DNA from: Novosphingobium pentaromativorans US6-1
GTDB taxonomy: Bacteria; Pseudomonadota; Alphaproteobacteria; Sphingomonadales; Sphingomonadaceae
Assembly: GCF_000767465.1 (NCBI RefSeq)
Contig: NZ_CP009291.1
Location: 1,567,501-1,631,500 of the forward strand
Direction: 5' to 3'
Length of the DNA stretch: 64,000 nt
The position numbers and the translations under genes are program-made. Each line of letters opens with the position of its first letter. Within the stretch, counting starts at the first letter, position 1. A model generated the notes under the pieces. The model saw nothing but the letters and a program-made list of their open reading frames with translations, ran no database searches and was not told the DNA's origin. Of this stretch, positions 1 to 7,676 are shown in pieces.

Positions 1-1528
1 CGCCCGGCATGCGGCGCTCCCAGGCCTCGGCAAACCATGCGAACGCCTGCACCTGGTGAGGCTTGGGTTCCGATCTCAGTCCCTTGGGGAGCTCGGGAAC
101 ATCGAAATCCTGCACTTCGGCGTCGGGACGAGGCAGCCGCGCATAGTCCAGCTGCTCGAAATTCTCTCCGACCTGAAGGAAGAAGATATCGACGCTCTCG
201 CGTTCGGTTCTGTCCGAGGCGCGTCCCTCGACCTCATCAGCGATCTCACGTTCAAGGTCTGCAATTGCTCGCGCAGCCTGCAGGGTTGCAGGCGTCGCGG
301 GGATGCTTTCGTCGCGCCAGGCGATCGTTTCCTTGCCTGCATCAATCGCTGTCTCGACTTCGCTTGCGATCGTTTCAGCTTCACCTGGAGCCAACTCGAC
401 ATGACGCGCGTCGGGCGGATCCCCGATCCGCAATCCAAACCCTTCGGGCAGCCAGCTGTTCGGCTTGGGTTTGATCCAGGGCAAAACCGGCTTTTGCCAG
501 ACCTCGATCCCGCTGACCCGCTCGGAAAACTGCTGTGTCTCGATGAAGAGACGATCAGCTGCCTCGTCATCGCCTGCCGCGTCAAGCTTGAGCTCCTCAC
601 GCAGGATACGTTGCGGCGAACGCAGGAATTCGCGCTTTTCCTGTGAGGTGCCCACCTGCTTTGCGCGCACGATGTCGAGGGCCTTGCCCAGCATCGGGTC
701 AAGAAAAAGGAGCGTTCCGTCGGAAAGCAGATAGCTTCGCCGCCCGCCGTCCTGACCCCGGAACCTGCGCTGAAAATGCTGATTGTCCTGCGGGGTAAGC
801 AGCGACGCTTCTTCTTCGTCGACCAGGTCACCCTCAGCGCTCTCGCTTACGTTTCTCGAGAAGAGGACGGGGTCGAAGTCGAAACGTCCATGATCGGTCT
901 TTGCGTTGAGTGAAAAATTGGCGGCATAGGCAATCCGGACACGCTCGAGAAAGCCATCCGCCTCGATGCCGGTGCCGATGTCATCTCCGAGCGTCGAACG
1001 TAGCTCGGCAAAGGCAGCACGGCGCTGATCGGGATCATCAGCCGCATTGACTGCAAGTGCGGCCTGGAAGGCCGAATAGATCGGCTCGGGAATTCGTCCC
1101 ACACGCCCGCCCTCTCGCAGACGCGCGCCAGCGATGTCGGCTCGAACCGGCAGACCACCGCGGCGGACCCATTTCGTATCGACTTTGATTGTTCCTTCAG
1201 CGAGCGAACCTCCCGAGTTGAGCTGAAGGGTTATGGATGTAGCCGGAGGAAGGCCGAGGGCGAATGCGTCGGCCTCATCGAGCCGGGCAACGATCTGCGG
1301 TGGAAGGACTATGCCTTCCGCCTCCTCGCTGATCTGACCATCATCATCGAGAGCTCGGGCCAGCGCCAGAGCGGCCTGACCAGCTTCAGGGGCTGCTCTG
1401 GGCCACTCCGAGACCGGCACAATTCCGCTTGATGCTCGCCGGAAGAGCCCACCTGGCTGTTCGCGGAGAAGCGCAATCGTCTCACCGCCGCCCTCGATCT
1501 GTGTGGCAATGAACTTGGTCGTTACCAT
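1..1528 (-). CDS. zorD: ZorD, SNF2-family helicase of type I Zorya (partial, N-terminal 509 residues)
   Basis: The frame is open from an ATG at 1528-1526 to the window edge, so the C-terminal part is missing. The start overlaps the zorC stop by 7 bases (ATGGTAA), which indicates translational coupling. The visible part is an acidic, mostly helical N-terminal domain. Near residue 490 it reaches a KPHQVQAFAWFAEAW segment, which matches the Q-motif/entry of a SNF2 helicase (usual form LKPHQxxGxxWL). In type I Zorya, ZorD is a SNF2 ATPase thought to attack invading DNA after the membrane complex senses infection. Its place as fourth gene after ZorA, ZorB and ZorC fits exactly. Walker motifs and the nuclease end would lie outside the window, so catalytic integrity cannot be judged here. 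Confidence 0.88.
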   Translation of the reverse strand, partial: MVTTKFIATQIEGGGETIALLREQPGGLFRRASSGIVPVSEWPRAAPEAGQAALALARALDDDGQISEEAEGIVLPPQIVARLDEADAFALGLPPATSITLQLNSGGSLAEGTIKVDTKWVRRGGLPVRADIAGARLREGGRVGRIPEPIYSAFQAALAVNAADDPDQRRAAFAELRSTLGDDIGTGIEADGFLERVRIAYAANFSLNAKTDHGRFDFDPVLFSRNVSESAEGDLVDEEEASLLTPQDNQHFQRRFRGQDGGRRSYLLSDGTLLFLDPMLGKALDIVRAKQVGTSQEKREFLRSPQRILREELKLDAAGDDEAADRLFIETQQFSERVSGIEVWQKPVLPWIKPKPNSWLPEGFGLRIGDPPDARHVELAPGEAETIASEVETAIDAGKETIAWRDESIPATPATLQAARAIADLEREIADEVEGRASDRTERESVDIFFLQVGENFEQLDYARLPRPDAEVQDFDVPELPKGLRSEPKPHQVQAFAWFAEAWERRMPG

Positions 1529-2928
1529 CGATCATTCCAGTTGCGGCCCCGGCCTCGCCCGAAACGGGGATGCGCGATTGATGTCCGGCGATGGATGATA
1601 CCGGCGAACTTGCCTTCCCAACCAGGACTCGCTGGGACATGGGACTCATACTCGAAATCCGACCGTCCGCTGGTGGTCCGCAGCTTCCCGCCGTCGTAGA
1701 CTTTTGCGTAGAGTTTCGGAGCTCCGGGATCGGTGTCACTCCAGAAGCGGCAGGATCCGTTATCGCTCCATTCCGATATGCGCAGATCGCCTATCTGCAT
1801 GATGATGGATGAAGACTGGGAGGGACCTCCTCGAATTTGACCGTATTCTGGTCGTTCGCCACTCTGGCGAATAAGAGAATCGATTTGATGTTTCGCGCGT
1901 GATCCCAGCGCGGGCCATGCGTCGGTGACCAATCCTTCATCAAGGTATGCAATCCAAAACGCTTCGCGTTGCTTCCACTGATCAGGCCGATCCGTGGTCT
2001 TCGCGATGGCGCGGAAGAACTCGCGCATGGCGACTTCGGTAAGCCAGCGCTTGAACACCTGAGTGACCTCGCACGCACGCTCTTCACCGATCGACTCGGC
2101 GAGCGATCGTACGATCCTGTCCCACCGGGTACGCTGGAGACGCGGATCACCCACCTGATCGAGCAGAAACTCGGAAATTGCCTTTCGATGCTCGGGTTCG
2201 GGTTTGGTCCTGATCCAGGGTTCTAGCAGGGCGCGGACAACCAGTTCCAACTGACCCGCCTGCGCTTCTGTATCAAACATACGCAGGATACTGCGCTGCG
2301 GGCCGACTGCTTCTGCAGGCTGAAGCTGTGCGGTTGCCTTGCAGGTCTCGGCGAAAGTTGCCTGACCAAACCCGCTCGCCGCAAGGTTTGCGCCAAGACC
2401 TGTCTCGCGCATCAAATGGGAAATGCCGTCTGCATCGCGCGTAACAAAATCGCGCGCCACTTTGGCTGGTCCCATCTGCGGCTTGAACAGATCCCACCGT
2501 GCGCCGCGCTCGCGCCATGCCCAGTCATGCCGAACGGCAGCGCGGGATGCAGCTTCTGCTAGCATTGGCATGATCGAGCGGCCTGTCGGGAAATAGGTAA
2601 GGTAGCCATCGATCACGGCCTGGTCGGAACTGCGCCGATGATCGACATCGGCCCGTTCGAGCGCCGCCACGCCCAGCTCATCGAACTCCGGGTCGCACCA
2701 TGCGCCGCGCAGGACCCTGTTGAGCTGAAACCGCGGTAACCCGTTTGCGCCGGTATCGGCCGCTCCTCGCAGGAATGGCTTAAGCTCAATGACGGGCTCT
2801 GCTTCGCCCACACATGCATCGAGCTTTGCCAATTGTCGCTGCAACTCAGGCTGTGTCGTCGGAGGTTTAGCCAGTCCAGCCGATGCCAGGGCCTCCATTC
2901 TCGCGATTGCAGACCGCAGCGAACTCAT
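1522..2928 (-). CDS. zorC: ZorC, EH_Signature-domain protein of type I Zorya
   Basis: The 468-residue protein has no signal peptide or membrane segment. Its C-terminal third holds an ISEWSDNGSCRFW stretch followed by PKLYAKVYDGGKLR, which resembles the EH_Signature domain of ZorC. Its start overlaps the zorB stop by 4 bases (ATGA) and its stop overlaps zorD. This tight packing is that of one operon. In Zorya, ZorC is a cytosolic DNA-associated component needed with ZorD for defence. A ZorE-type HNH nuclease (type II Zorya) is not present in this position, so the system is type I. The family assignment rests mainly on gene order plus the C-terminal motif. Confidence 0.88.
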   Translation of the reverse strand: MSSLRSAIARMEALASAGLAKPPTTQPELQRQLAKLDACVGEAEPVIELKPFLRGAADTGANGLPRFQLNRVLRGAWCDPEFDELGVAALERADVDHRRSSDQAVIDGYLTYFPTGRSIMPMLAEAASRAAVRHDWAWRERGARWDLFKPQMGPAKVARDFVTRDADGISHLMRETGLGANLAASGFGQATFAETCKATAQLQPAEAVGPQRSILRMFDTEAQAGQLELVVRALLEPWIRTKPEPEHRKAISEFLLDQVGDPRLQRTRWDRIVRSLAESIGEERACEVTQVFKRWLTEVAMREFFRAIAKTTDRPDQWKQREAFWIAYLDEGLVTDAWPALGSRAKHQIDSLIRQSGERPEYGQIRGGPSQSSSIIMQIGDLRISEWSDNGSCRFWSDTDPGAPKLYAKVYDGGKLRTTSGRSDFEYESHVPASPGWEGKFAGIIHRRTSIAHPRFGRGRGRNWNDRW

Positions 2929-3653
2929 TGCTCCTGCCTCAAAATATCGCGGTCGAGGCCGGCGCTTGGCGTCGTCATCAGGAAGCGCAAGTCGATCCGA
3001 CGATTACGCTTCTTGGCTTCTTCGGAGTCTCCACGATCGACGGGACGGTCGGGACCGTAGCCGCTCAGACTTAGGATCGGTGCCGAGCCGTCTTCTCCCG
3101 CCGGTCTATTGAGAAAACCGCGCAGGGCCGGTTGGTTGCGCTGGAGCATGGTGAAGGTCGTCTCTGCCCGGCGCACCGAAAGTCCATAGTTGTTCATGCC
3201 ACCAGACATGACGTCGGAGTCCGTGTGCCCCTCGACAAAGACAGCATCGATCAAATGCGGCGAGCGTTCGCCTTCGCAAAGATCGGAGGCGGTATAACAC
3301 GGCAGGACCTCAACCATGGCGCTGGCAACTTTGCTGATGGCGGCCTGCCCCCTCTCCGTCAGTTCCCATTGGCCTTTGTCGAACAGGACATCGTCGGGGA
3401 GCCTCAGAACTCCGGTCTTTGTGTCGATTTCTACCTGGAGCCCTCGGTCTTTCAAGGACTGCTGCAGATCGTTGAGGATCTCGGCGCGGGTCCTGTTTGC
3501 GCCGGTCAGCTCTTCGGTCTTGGTCTGCAGATTAAGGGCAAAGTAGGCTAACAGGATGATGAAAATAAGAAGCAGGCCGACCATCATGTCCGTCATGGAC
3601 ATGAAATAGCTTTCGCCCTCCTCAGGCGGCTTCCGGCGAACCACGCCTTCCAT
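2925..3653 (-). CDS. zorB: ZorB, MotB/OmpA-like stator subunit of Zorya
   Basis: The 242-residue protein has a short cytosolic tail, one membrane segment (about residues 21-43, MTDMMVGLLLIFIILLAYF) and a periplasmic OmpA/MotB peptidoglycan-binding domain (about 135-235, with VEGHTDSDV and KKRNRRIDLRF). Asp22 at the start of the membrane segment is where stator proteins carry the ion-coupling aspartate. With ZorA it should form a proton- or sodium-driven motor anchored in the cell wall. The start lies directly at the zorA stop (TAATG, one base shared). Length and architecture are typical of the family. Confidence 0.93.
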   Translation of the reverse strand: MEGVVRRKPPEEGESYFMSMTDMMVGLLLIFIILLAYFALNLQTKTEELTGANRTRAEILNDLQQSLKDRGLQVEIDTKTGVLRLPDDVLFDKGQWELTERGQAAISKVASAMVEVLPCYTASDLCEGERSPHLIDAVFVEGHTDSDVMSGGMNNYGLSVRRAETTFTMLQRNQPALRGFLNRPAGEDGSAPILSLSGYGPDRPVDRGDSEEAKKRNRRIDLRFLMTTPSAGLDRDILRQEQ

Positions 3654-5578
3654 TATTCAGCGGCTTCCCTGTTCTGGTTTGCAAGGATGCCGGCAAGTTC
3701 CTCGACGGTATCCCGCAGGGTCGTGAGCGGTTCGAGTGCGCCGGCGAGCTGCGCCACACCATCGCCCAGAGCCTTGTCGATCTGGCCGACCCGTTCGTTG
3801 AGGTTCGACGCATGGTTGCCGGCAGCATCCGAGATCTTCTCGATTGCGTCACCAAGAGCGCGGTCCACATCTTCGAAGCGAGCACGATATTCCGACCATG
3901 CGGAGGAGGCCGCACTCGCGGTCTCGCTTAGCGCTGCCGCAAGCTGGCGCATTTCGTCGCGAGCGCTCTCGGATGACTGCGCATTTCGGGAAACGATGGT
4001 CTCAACCGATTTGACTGCTTCGGCTATCGAGACTGCCGACTGGCGTACAGGCGCGGTTGCCGCCTCAACGTCGTTGGCCACCGTTCCGAACGCCGTCGCC
4101 AGATCGCTCGAGCGAGCGGCGACTTGCTCGATCGCTCGCGCGTGATCTCCGATAGCACTTTGTGCGGTCGAGAGACGGTCCGCAGACGTGGAAATGGCAT
4201 CGCCCGCGTCTTTCATGCTGCCTACCAGCGGGCCGCCTGTCTGGTTGAACCGTTCAACGAACTCGGAAAATGACTTTTCCATTGCCTCCTGGCCGATCCG
4301 GGCCGCGTCATTCGCCGCGCGTGCCGAGGCTTCACCCATCTGACTGGCCGCCGAGGCGAGTCCGGATTTCATATCGTCGAGCGTATTGCCAAGATTGCTC
4401 AACAACTCGTCCATCCGCTGTCTGGCAAGCTCGCTTGCCTGCTCGTTTTCTTCGCGCATGCGGTCCGCTACGACGCCGAAATTGCGGTTGAGCTCGCCAA
4501 ATGCTGACCGCATTTCTTCCGAAGCCTGGCCAAAGCGCCTGACAGCTTCCTCGATCTGGCGGTCAGCTTCGCCGGTCTGTTTTTCGATACGTTCGGACAT
4601 CGTGGCCATCGAGACGGTCATTGCGCCAATGGCATCTGCGAGGCCCGCCATCTCTGCACCGGCACTTGAAGCGATCGCGTCGCGGACGGCTTCACCCCCG
4701 CCACCGCTGATCTTGTCGATGCCTTGCTGGATCGACCCCAGATGCGTGATCATGGGCGCCATCTGCTTTTCCAAGGCCCCGTCGAGGGCGGCAGCAAGCT
4801 GTTCGGAAAAGGTGCGGAGTGCCGGAGTCTGCTCTTTGAGCTGTGCCAGCTGATCGCTCGCGATCCGTTGCGGCGGCAGATAGGCCATTCCATGCTCGAG
4901 TTTGTCACACAGCATGGACAGCCCATCATTGATGCGCTTGCCGAAGCGGTAGTCATAGGATCGAAGGACGATGGAAGCCACGATGCCCCCCACAGAGGCC
5001 CAGAACTTCGCTCCCGCTACCTTCATGAGATCATTGAGCCGCTCCTGCATCGCATCGACACCGCCGCTGAAGTCGAGTGTCGAGAGAGCTGCGATGATGC
5101 CCAGGAAGGTGATCAACAGGCCGATGGCGATAAAAATATTCGCAAACCAGTTCAGCCCGCGATGACGGTCGCCAAGATTGACGAAGAAGTGTTCGGGACG
5201 AGCGGAGTTCTGGAGAACATCGGCCGAGGGATCGACGATCGTTTCACGGTATTCCTCCCAGGTTCTGCGAAGGGGAAGCGCCTCAGCGTCATTCGCCTCC
5301 ATCATCTGGGCGTCGATATCATTGAAGCGGCGCGCGAACTCGAGGCGCGCCTGATCGACATCGGCGGTGCTGCCGCCGGTTATCTCGTCGAGCAGGCAAA
5401 CGCGGGCGTCGATCGCATCAGCAAGAGGGGCATGATATTGCCGCTTGTAACGGTACGCGATTGCAAATGCTGTTCCGATCAGCACGATCGCCAGAAATGC
5501 CGCCATCGCATCGCCGATGAGCGGGATTTCCGTGAAGAAGTAGATCAGCCCATGGCCAAGCCATTCGGTAATTTCCAT
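3653..5578 (-). CDS. zorA: ZorA, MotA/ExbB-like motor subunit with long cytosolic tail
   Basis: The 641-residue protein has membrane segments near residues 25-45, 147-168 and 185-205, with the MotA/TolQ/ExbB channel core around the last two (NIFIAIGLLITFLGIIAALSTL). After about residue 230 it becomes a very long, heptad-rich, Ala/Glu/Arg-rich tail, as in ZorA, where the tail projects into the cytosol and is thought to relay the membrane signal. The start was chosen at 5578, after a GGGGG ribosome site and a small hairpin (5591-5611). It is the first gene of the zorABCD operon, and all junctions overlap. Confidence 0.93.
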   Translation of the reverse strand: MEITEWLGHGLIYFFTEIPLIGDAMAAFLAIVLIGTAFAIAYRYKRQYHAPLADAIDARVCLLDEITGGSTADVDQARLEFARRFNDIDAQMMEANDAEALPLRRTWEEYRETIVDPSADVLQNSARPEHFFVNLGDRHRGLNWFANIFIAIGLLITFLGIIAALSTLDFSGGVDAMQERLNDLMKVAGAKFWASVGGIVASIVLRSYDYRFGKRINDGLSMLCDKLEHGMAYLPPQRIASDQLAQLKEQTPALRTFSEQLAAALDGALEKQMAPMITHLGSIQQGIDKISGGGGEAVRDAIASSAGAEMAGLADAIGAMTVSMATMSERIEKQTGEADRQIEEAVRRFGQASEEMRSAFGELNRNFGVVADRMREENEQASELARQRMDELLSNLGNTLDDMKSGLASAASQMGEASARAANDAARIGQEAMEKSFSEFVERFNQTGGPLVGSMKDAGDAISTSADRLSTAQSAIGDHARAIEQVAARSSDLATAFGTVANDVEAATAPVRQSAVSIAEAVKSVETIVSRNAQSSESARDEMRQLAAALSETASAASSAWSEYRARFEDVDRALGDAIEKISDAAGNHASNLNERVGQIDKALGDGVAQLAGALEPLTTLRDTVEELAGILANQNREAAE

Positions 5579-5756
5579 GCAGCCCCCAGAAGCCCGTAAA
5601 GGTAACGGGCTCCTGCGAACCGGTGCGGAAGCAGGCCAAGCTTGCGAAATGCAACCGGACGGAGAAACCCTGAATGAGCCAGACGGTATCGGACCGCAGA
5701 GCTCGCGCCAAGGCAGGTTGCGACAAACCCATGAGAATTTCGTGAATTTCGAAGAA
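5579..5756 (-). promoter_or_regulatory. zorA leader with hairpin and direct repeat
   Basis: This noncoding stretch separates the small regulator gene from zorA. Just upstream of the zorA ribosome site is a perfect 7-bp hairpin, AGCCCGT with loop 5598-5604 and ACGGGCT (5591-5611). Further upstream is a tandem GAATTTCG repeat (5735-5742 and 5744-5751, 9-bp period), which could be an operator. No clear -35/-10 pair is visible, so zorA may use a promoter here or be read through from the upstream gene. Confidence 0.4.
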
Positions 5757-5939
5757 CTATTGAAGCGGATTTCTTGTTTTCAGGTAGTACTCCACCTTCT
5801 CGATAGTCCTTCTACGCGGCCTGCGACCAGCTCGTAGGTCAAGCACGAAGCGCGGATCGCCAACCGCCCGACGACCGAACCGTGTCGCCGACATGTGCGA
5901 TTCCTTCAAATGACGCTCAATGCGATCCAGCAATTTCAT
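5757..5939 (-). CDS. Small basic putative DNA-binding protein
   Basis: This is a 60-residue protein if it starts at the ATG at 5939 (MKLLDRIERHLKESHMSATR); an in-frame start at 5963 would add 8 residues. It is strongly basic, with helix-turn-helix-like spacing (SATRFGRRAVGDPRFV, then RAGRRPRRRTIEKVEYYL). Similar small proteins are common beside phage-type repressors in alphaproteobacteria, and this one faces the S24 repressor gene across a short promoter region. A Cro-like or co-regulatory role is inferred. It lies upstream of zorA on the same strand and might be co-transcribed with it. Confidence 0.65.
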   Translation of the reverse strand: MKLLDRIERHLKESHMSATRFGRRAVGDPRFVLDLRAGRRPRRRTIEKVEYYLKTRNPLQ

Positions 5940-5967
5940 GGCCTTCCTCGACTCACTCAGCACTTGT

Positions 5968-5982
5968 GTTCCTGTTTTGTTC
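5968..5982. promoter_or_regulatory. LexA-type SOS box, GTTC-N7-GTTC
   Basis: The sequence GTTCCTGTTTTGTTC is a perfect match to the direct-repeat SOS box of alphaproteobacteria (GTTC-N7-GTTC, or GAAC-N7-GAAC on the other strand). It sits between the divergent starts of the small basic protein (5939) and the S24 repressor (6052), where an operator is expected. A 10-bp palindrome GGAAGGTTCC follows at 5989-5998. Host LexA or the element's own repressor could bind here. Compare the second box at 25303-25317. Confidence 0.6.
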
Positions 5983-6051
5983 TTAGTAGGAAGGTTCCAT
6001 CGAGTCTAGGAGATTTCCTTCTCTCCTCAGACCGTCAGAAGGAACGACACG

Positions 6052-6687
6052 ATGGAACATGTCAGAGAGGAGCTTGATCGCCTGATCCAGCAGCGACGGC
6101 TCGGATATTCCTCGATCTCGCGGATGATCGGACGAAACTCGTCCTATATTCAGCAATTCATCAAGCGTGGATCGCCGCGCAAGCTAGATGACGATGACCG
6201 GCGCACGCTTGCCAGCTTCTTCGGGGTCGATGAGCAAGTGTTGGGTGGACCGCCCGCGCCCATGCGTGATGGGTTGATCGAAATACCCGTGCTCAATGTC
6301 GATGCGTCGGCAGGCTTCGGAGCGATTGCCGAAAGCGAGACTGCCCATACCCGCTTCGGTTTCGACGAACGCTGGCTTGCCCGGCTGACCCGGGCAAAGA
6401 GCGCCAGTCTCTCGATCATCCACGTCCTGGGCGATTCCATGGAGCCGACACTCAGCGATGGCGACGAGGTGCTGGTCGATGCGTCAGACCAGGGCTCGCG
6501 GCTACGCGACGGTATCTACGTCTTGCGCGCCGACGACGCGCTGGTGGTCAAGCGCGTGACGCTCAAGCCTGGTGGCCGCAAAATCACCATCAGCAGCGAT
6601 AATTCGGCCTATCCTAGCTGGGACGATGTCGACCGGTCTGAGATCCAGGTGGTCGGCCGTGTCATCTGGTTCGGACGCGCTGTCTGA
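6052..6687 (+). CDS. LexA/CI-like S24 family transcriptional repressor
   Basis: The 211-residue protein has an N-terminal DNA-binding region (about 1-60; GRNSSYIQQFIKRGSPRKL is a recognition-helix-like stretch). The C-terminal half is an S24/LexA-type autoproteolysis domain. The catalytic Ser129 lies in LGDSMEPTLSDGDEVLVD and Lys167 in ALVVKRV. An Ala-Gly pair near residues 87-88 (DASAGFG) is a candidate self-cleavage site. Such proteins keep prophages and conjugative elements silent until RecA filaments trigger cleavage. It is transcribed away from the zor operon, with a perfect SOS-type box in the shared promoter region. Confidence 0.9.
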   Translation: MEHVREELDRLIQQRRLGYSSISRMIGRNSSYIQQFIKRGSPRKLDDDDRRTLASFFGVDEQVLGGPPAPMRDGLIEIPVLNVDASAGFGAIAESETAHTRFGFDERWLARLTRAKSASLSIIHVLGDSMEPTLSDGDEVLVDASDQGSRLRDGIYVLRADDALVVKRVTLKPGGRKITISSDNSAYPSWDDVDRSEIQVVGRVIWFGRAV

Positions 6688-6697
6688 TCCTACCGGA

Positions 6698-7606
6698 TCA
6701 GAACCCCGCAAAACGCGCGCGATGCTTGGCAACGAAGTCCGGACGGGGGTGATCCCTCGGATCGACCGGAAGCCTGATCTTCTGTCCTGAAGGCGGGAAG
6801 AGCTTCAACAGGTCGGACGGCACCTTATTGTGCGATACGAGCAGGCACAGGTTGTCGTCGAACGTGATAAGATGCCGGTCGAACAGCCAATGGGCCGTAG
6901 CTGAAAGTGCCACGCCGTTGGGTACGACGTCGGGCCCGCCATCGGCGACGGACCAGATATGTGCCGCCTGTGCCTCGGCTTTCCCGCCACCATTGATGAT
7001 CCGCAATCCCGTGACGGCGCAGGTACTGTCATAAGCGTCGAGAACCTGATTGCGGAAACTGGCGGCCCGGATCTTCTTGTTCACCAGGATCTGCTCGATC
7101 CGGCGTTCGCCAAAATCATCGGCCAGCAGCGCGGCGGTCGCATCGTCGATGTACCGCTCGTCGAGCTCGAGCCTGATCCGGTTGTCCGGGTCGAGCGTTT
7201 CGCTAAGGCCCTGATTGACGATGGCGACGAAATCATCGCCATCGAGCGTGCGCACCGATTTTCCGCGCAGCGTCCTTCCGGCATCGCTAGGACGGGCCAT
7301 GTCGCGAAGGAAGCGTTCGGCAAAGCGTCCGTCCTTGTCGCGGTAGGAGACCGCATCATCGAAGGGTAGATAGTCCCTAACGCGCGCATAGTAATGGGTT
7401 GGATCGGCCTCATCGGGATCGATCCGCTCAACGAAAGCAGTCGCGATGTAGGCCATCCGGCCGCCTGATACGCGGGTCTCGCGGTAAAGGATCCAGTCGT
7501 TTTCAAGCTGGCGGGCTTGAGGAAGATATTGCGAGGGGAAATGATATCGCTCGGTAATGAGGTCGTCGTAGCGCGAGTTGCCGCTGATCTCGAAAACACC
7601 CTTCAC
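6698..7606 (-). CDS. HNH endonuclease with N-terminal PUA-like domain
   Basis: The C-terminal half carries an HNH nuclease core of the PF13391 kind (AQAAHIWSVADGGPDVVPNG, then HWLFDRHLITFDD). The N-terminal half (YDDLITERYHFPSQYL and GRMAYIATAFV segments) resembles PUA/EVE-like modules that recognise modified bases in some type IV restriction enzymes; this is recalled by pattern only. The GTG at 7606 was chosen because homology-like sequence begins at VKGVFEI and a GGAG precedes it. An ATG at 7687 would add 27 residues and overlap the relaxase gene. It may restrict modified DNA or act in transfer, but the true role is unknown. Confidence 0.75.
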   Translation of the reverse strand: MKGVFEISGNSRYDDLITERYHFPSQYLPQARQLENDWILYRETRVSGGRMAYIATAFVERIDPDEADPTHYYARVRDYLPFDDAVSYRDKDGRFAERFLRDMARPSDAGRTLRGKSVRTLDGDDFVAIVNQGLSETLDPDNRIRLELDERYIDDATAALLADDFGERRIEQILVNKKIRAASFRNQVLDAYDSTCAVTGLRIINGGGKAEAQAAHIWSVADGGPDVVPNGVALSATAHWLFDRHLITFDDNLCLLVSHNKVPSDLLKLFPPSGQKIRLPVDPRDHPRPDFVAKHRARFAGF

Positions 7607-7676
7607 CGGCAACGCTCCGCACCTCTCGAACAGACATCGTGCCTGGTAACGCGGAAATCGTCCAGGCTGTCGGTGA

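Noticed and set aside
76..831. Long minus-strand frame over the zorD region
   Set aside because: It is Arg/Ser-rich and lies out of frame with the zorD start, which continues to the edge with helicase-like sequence.
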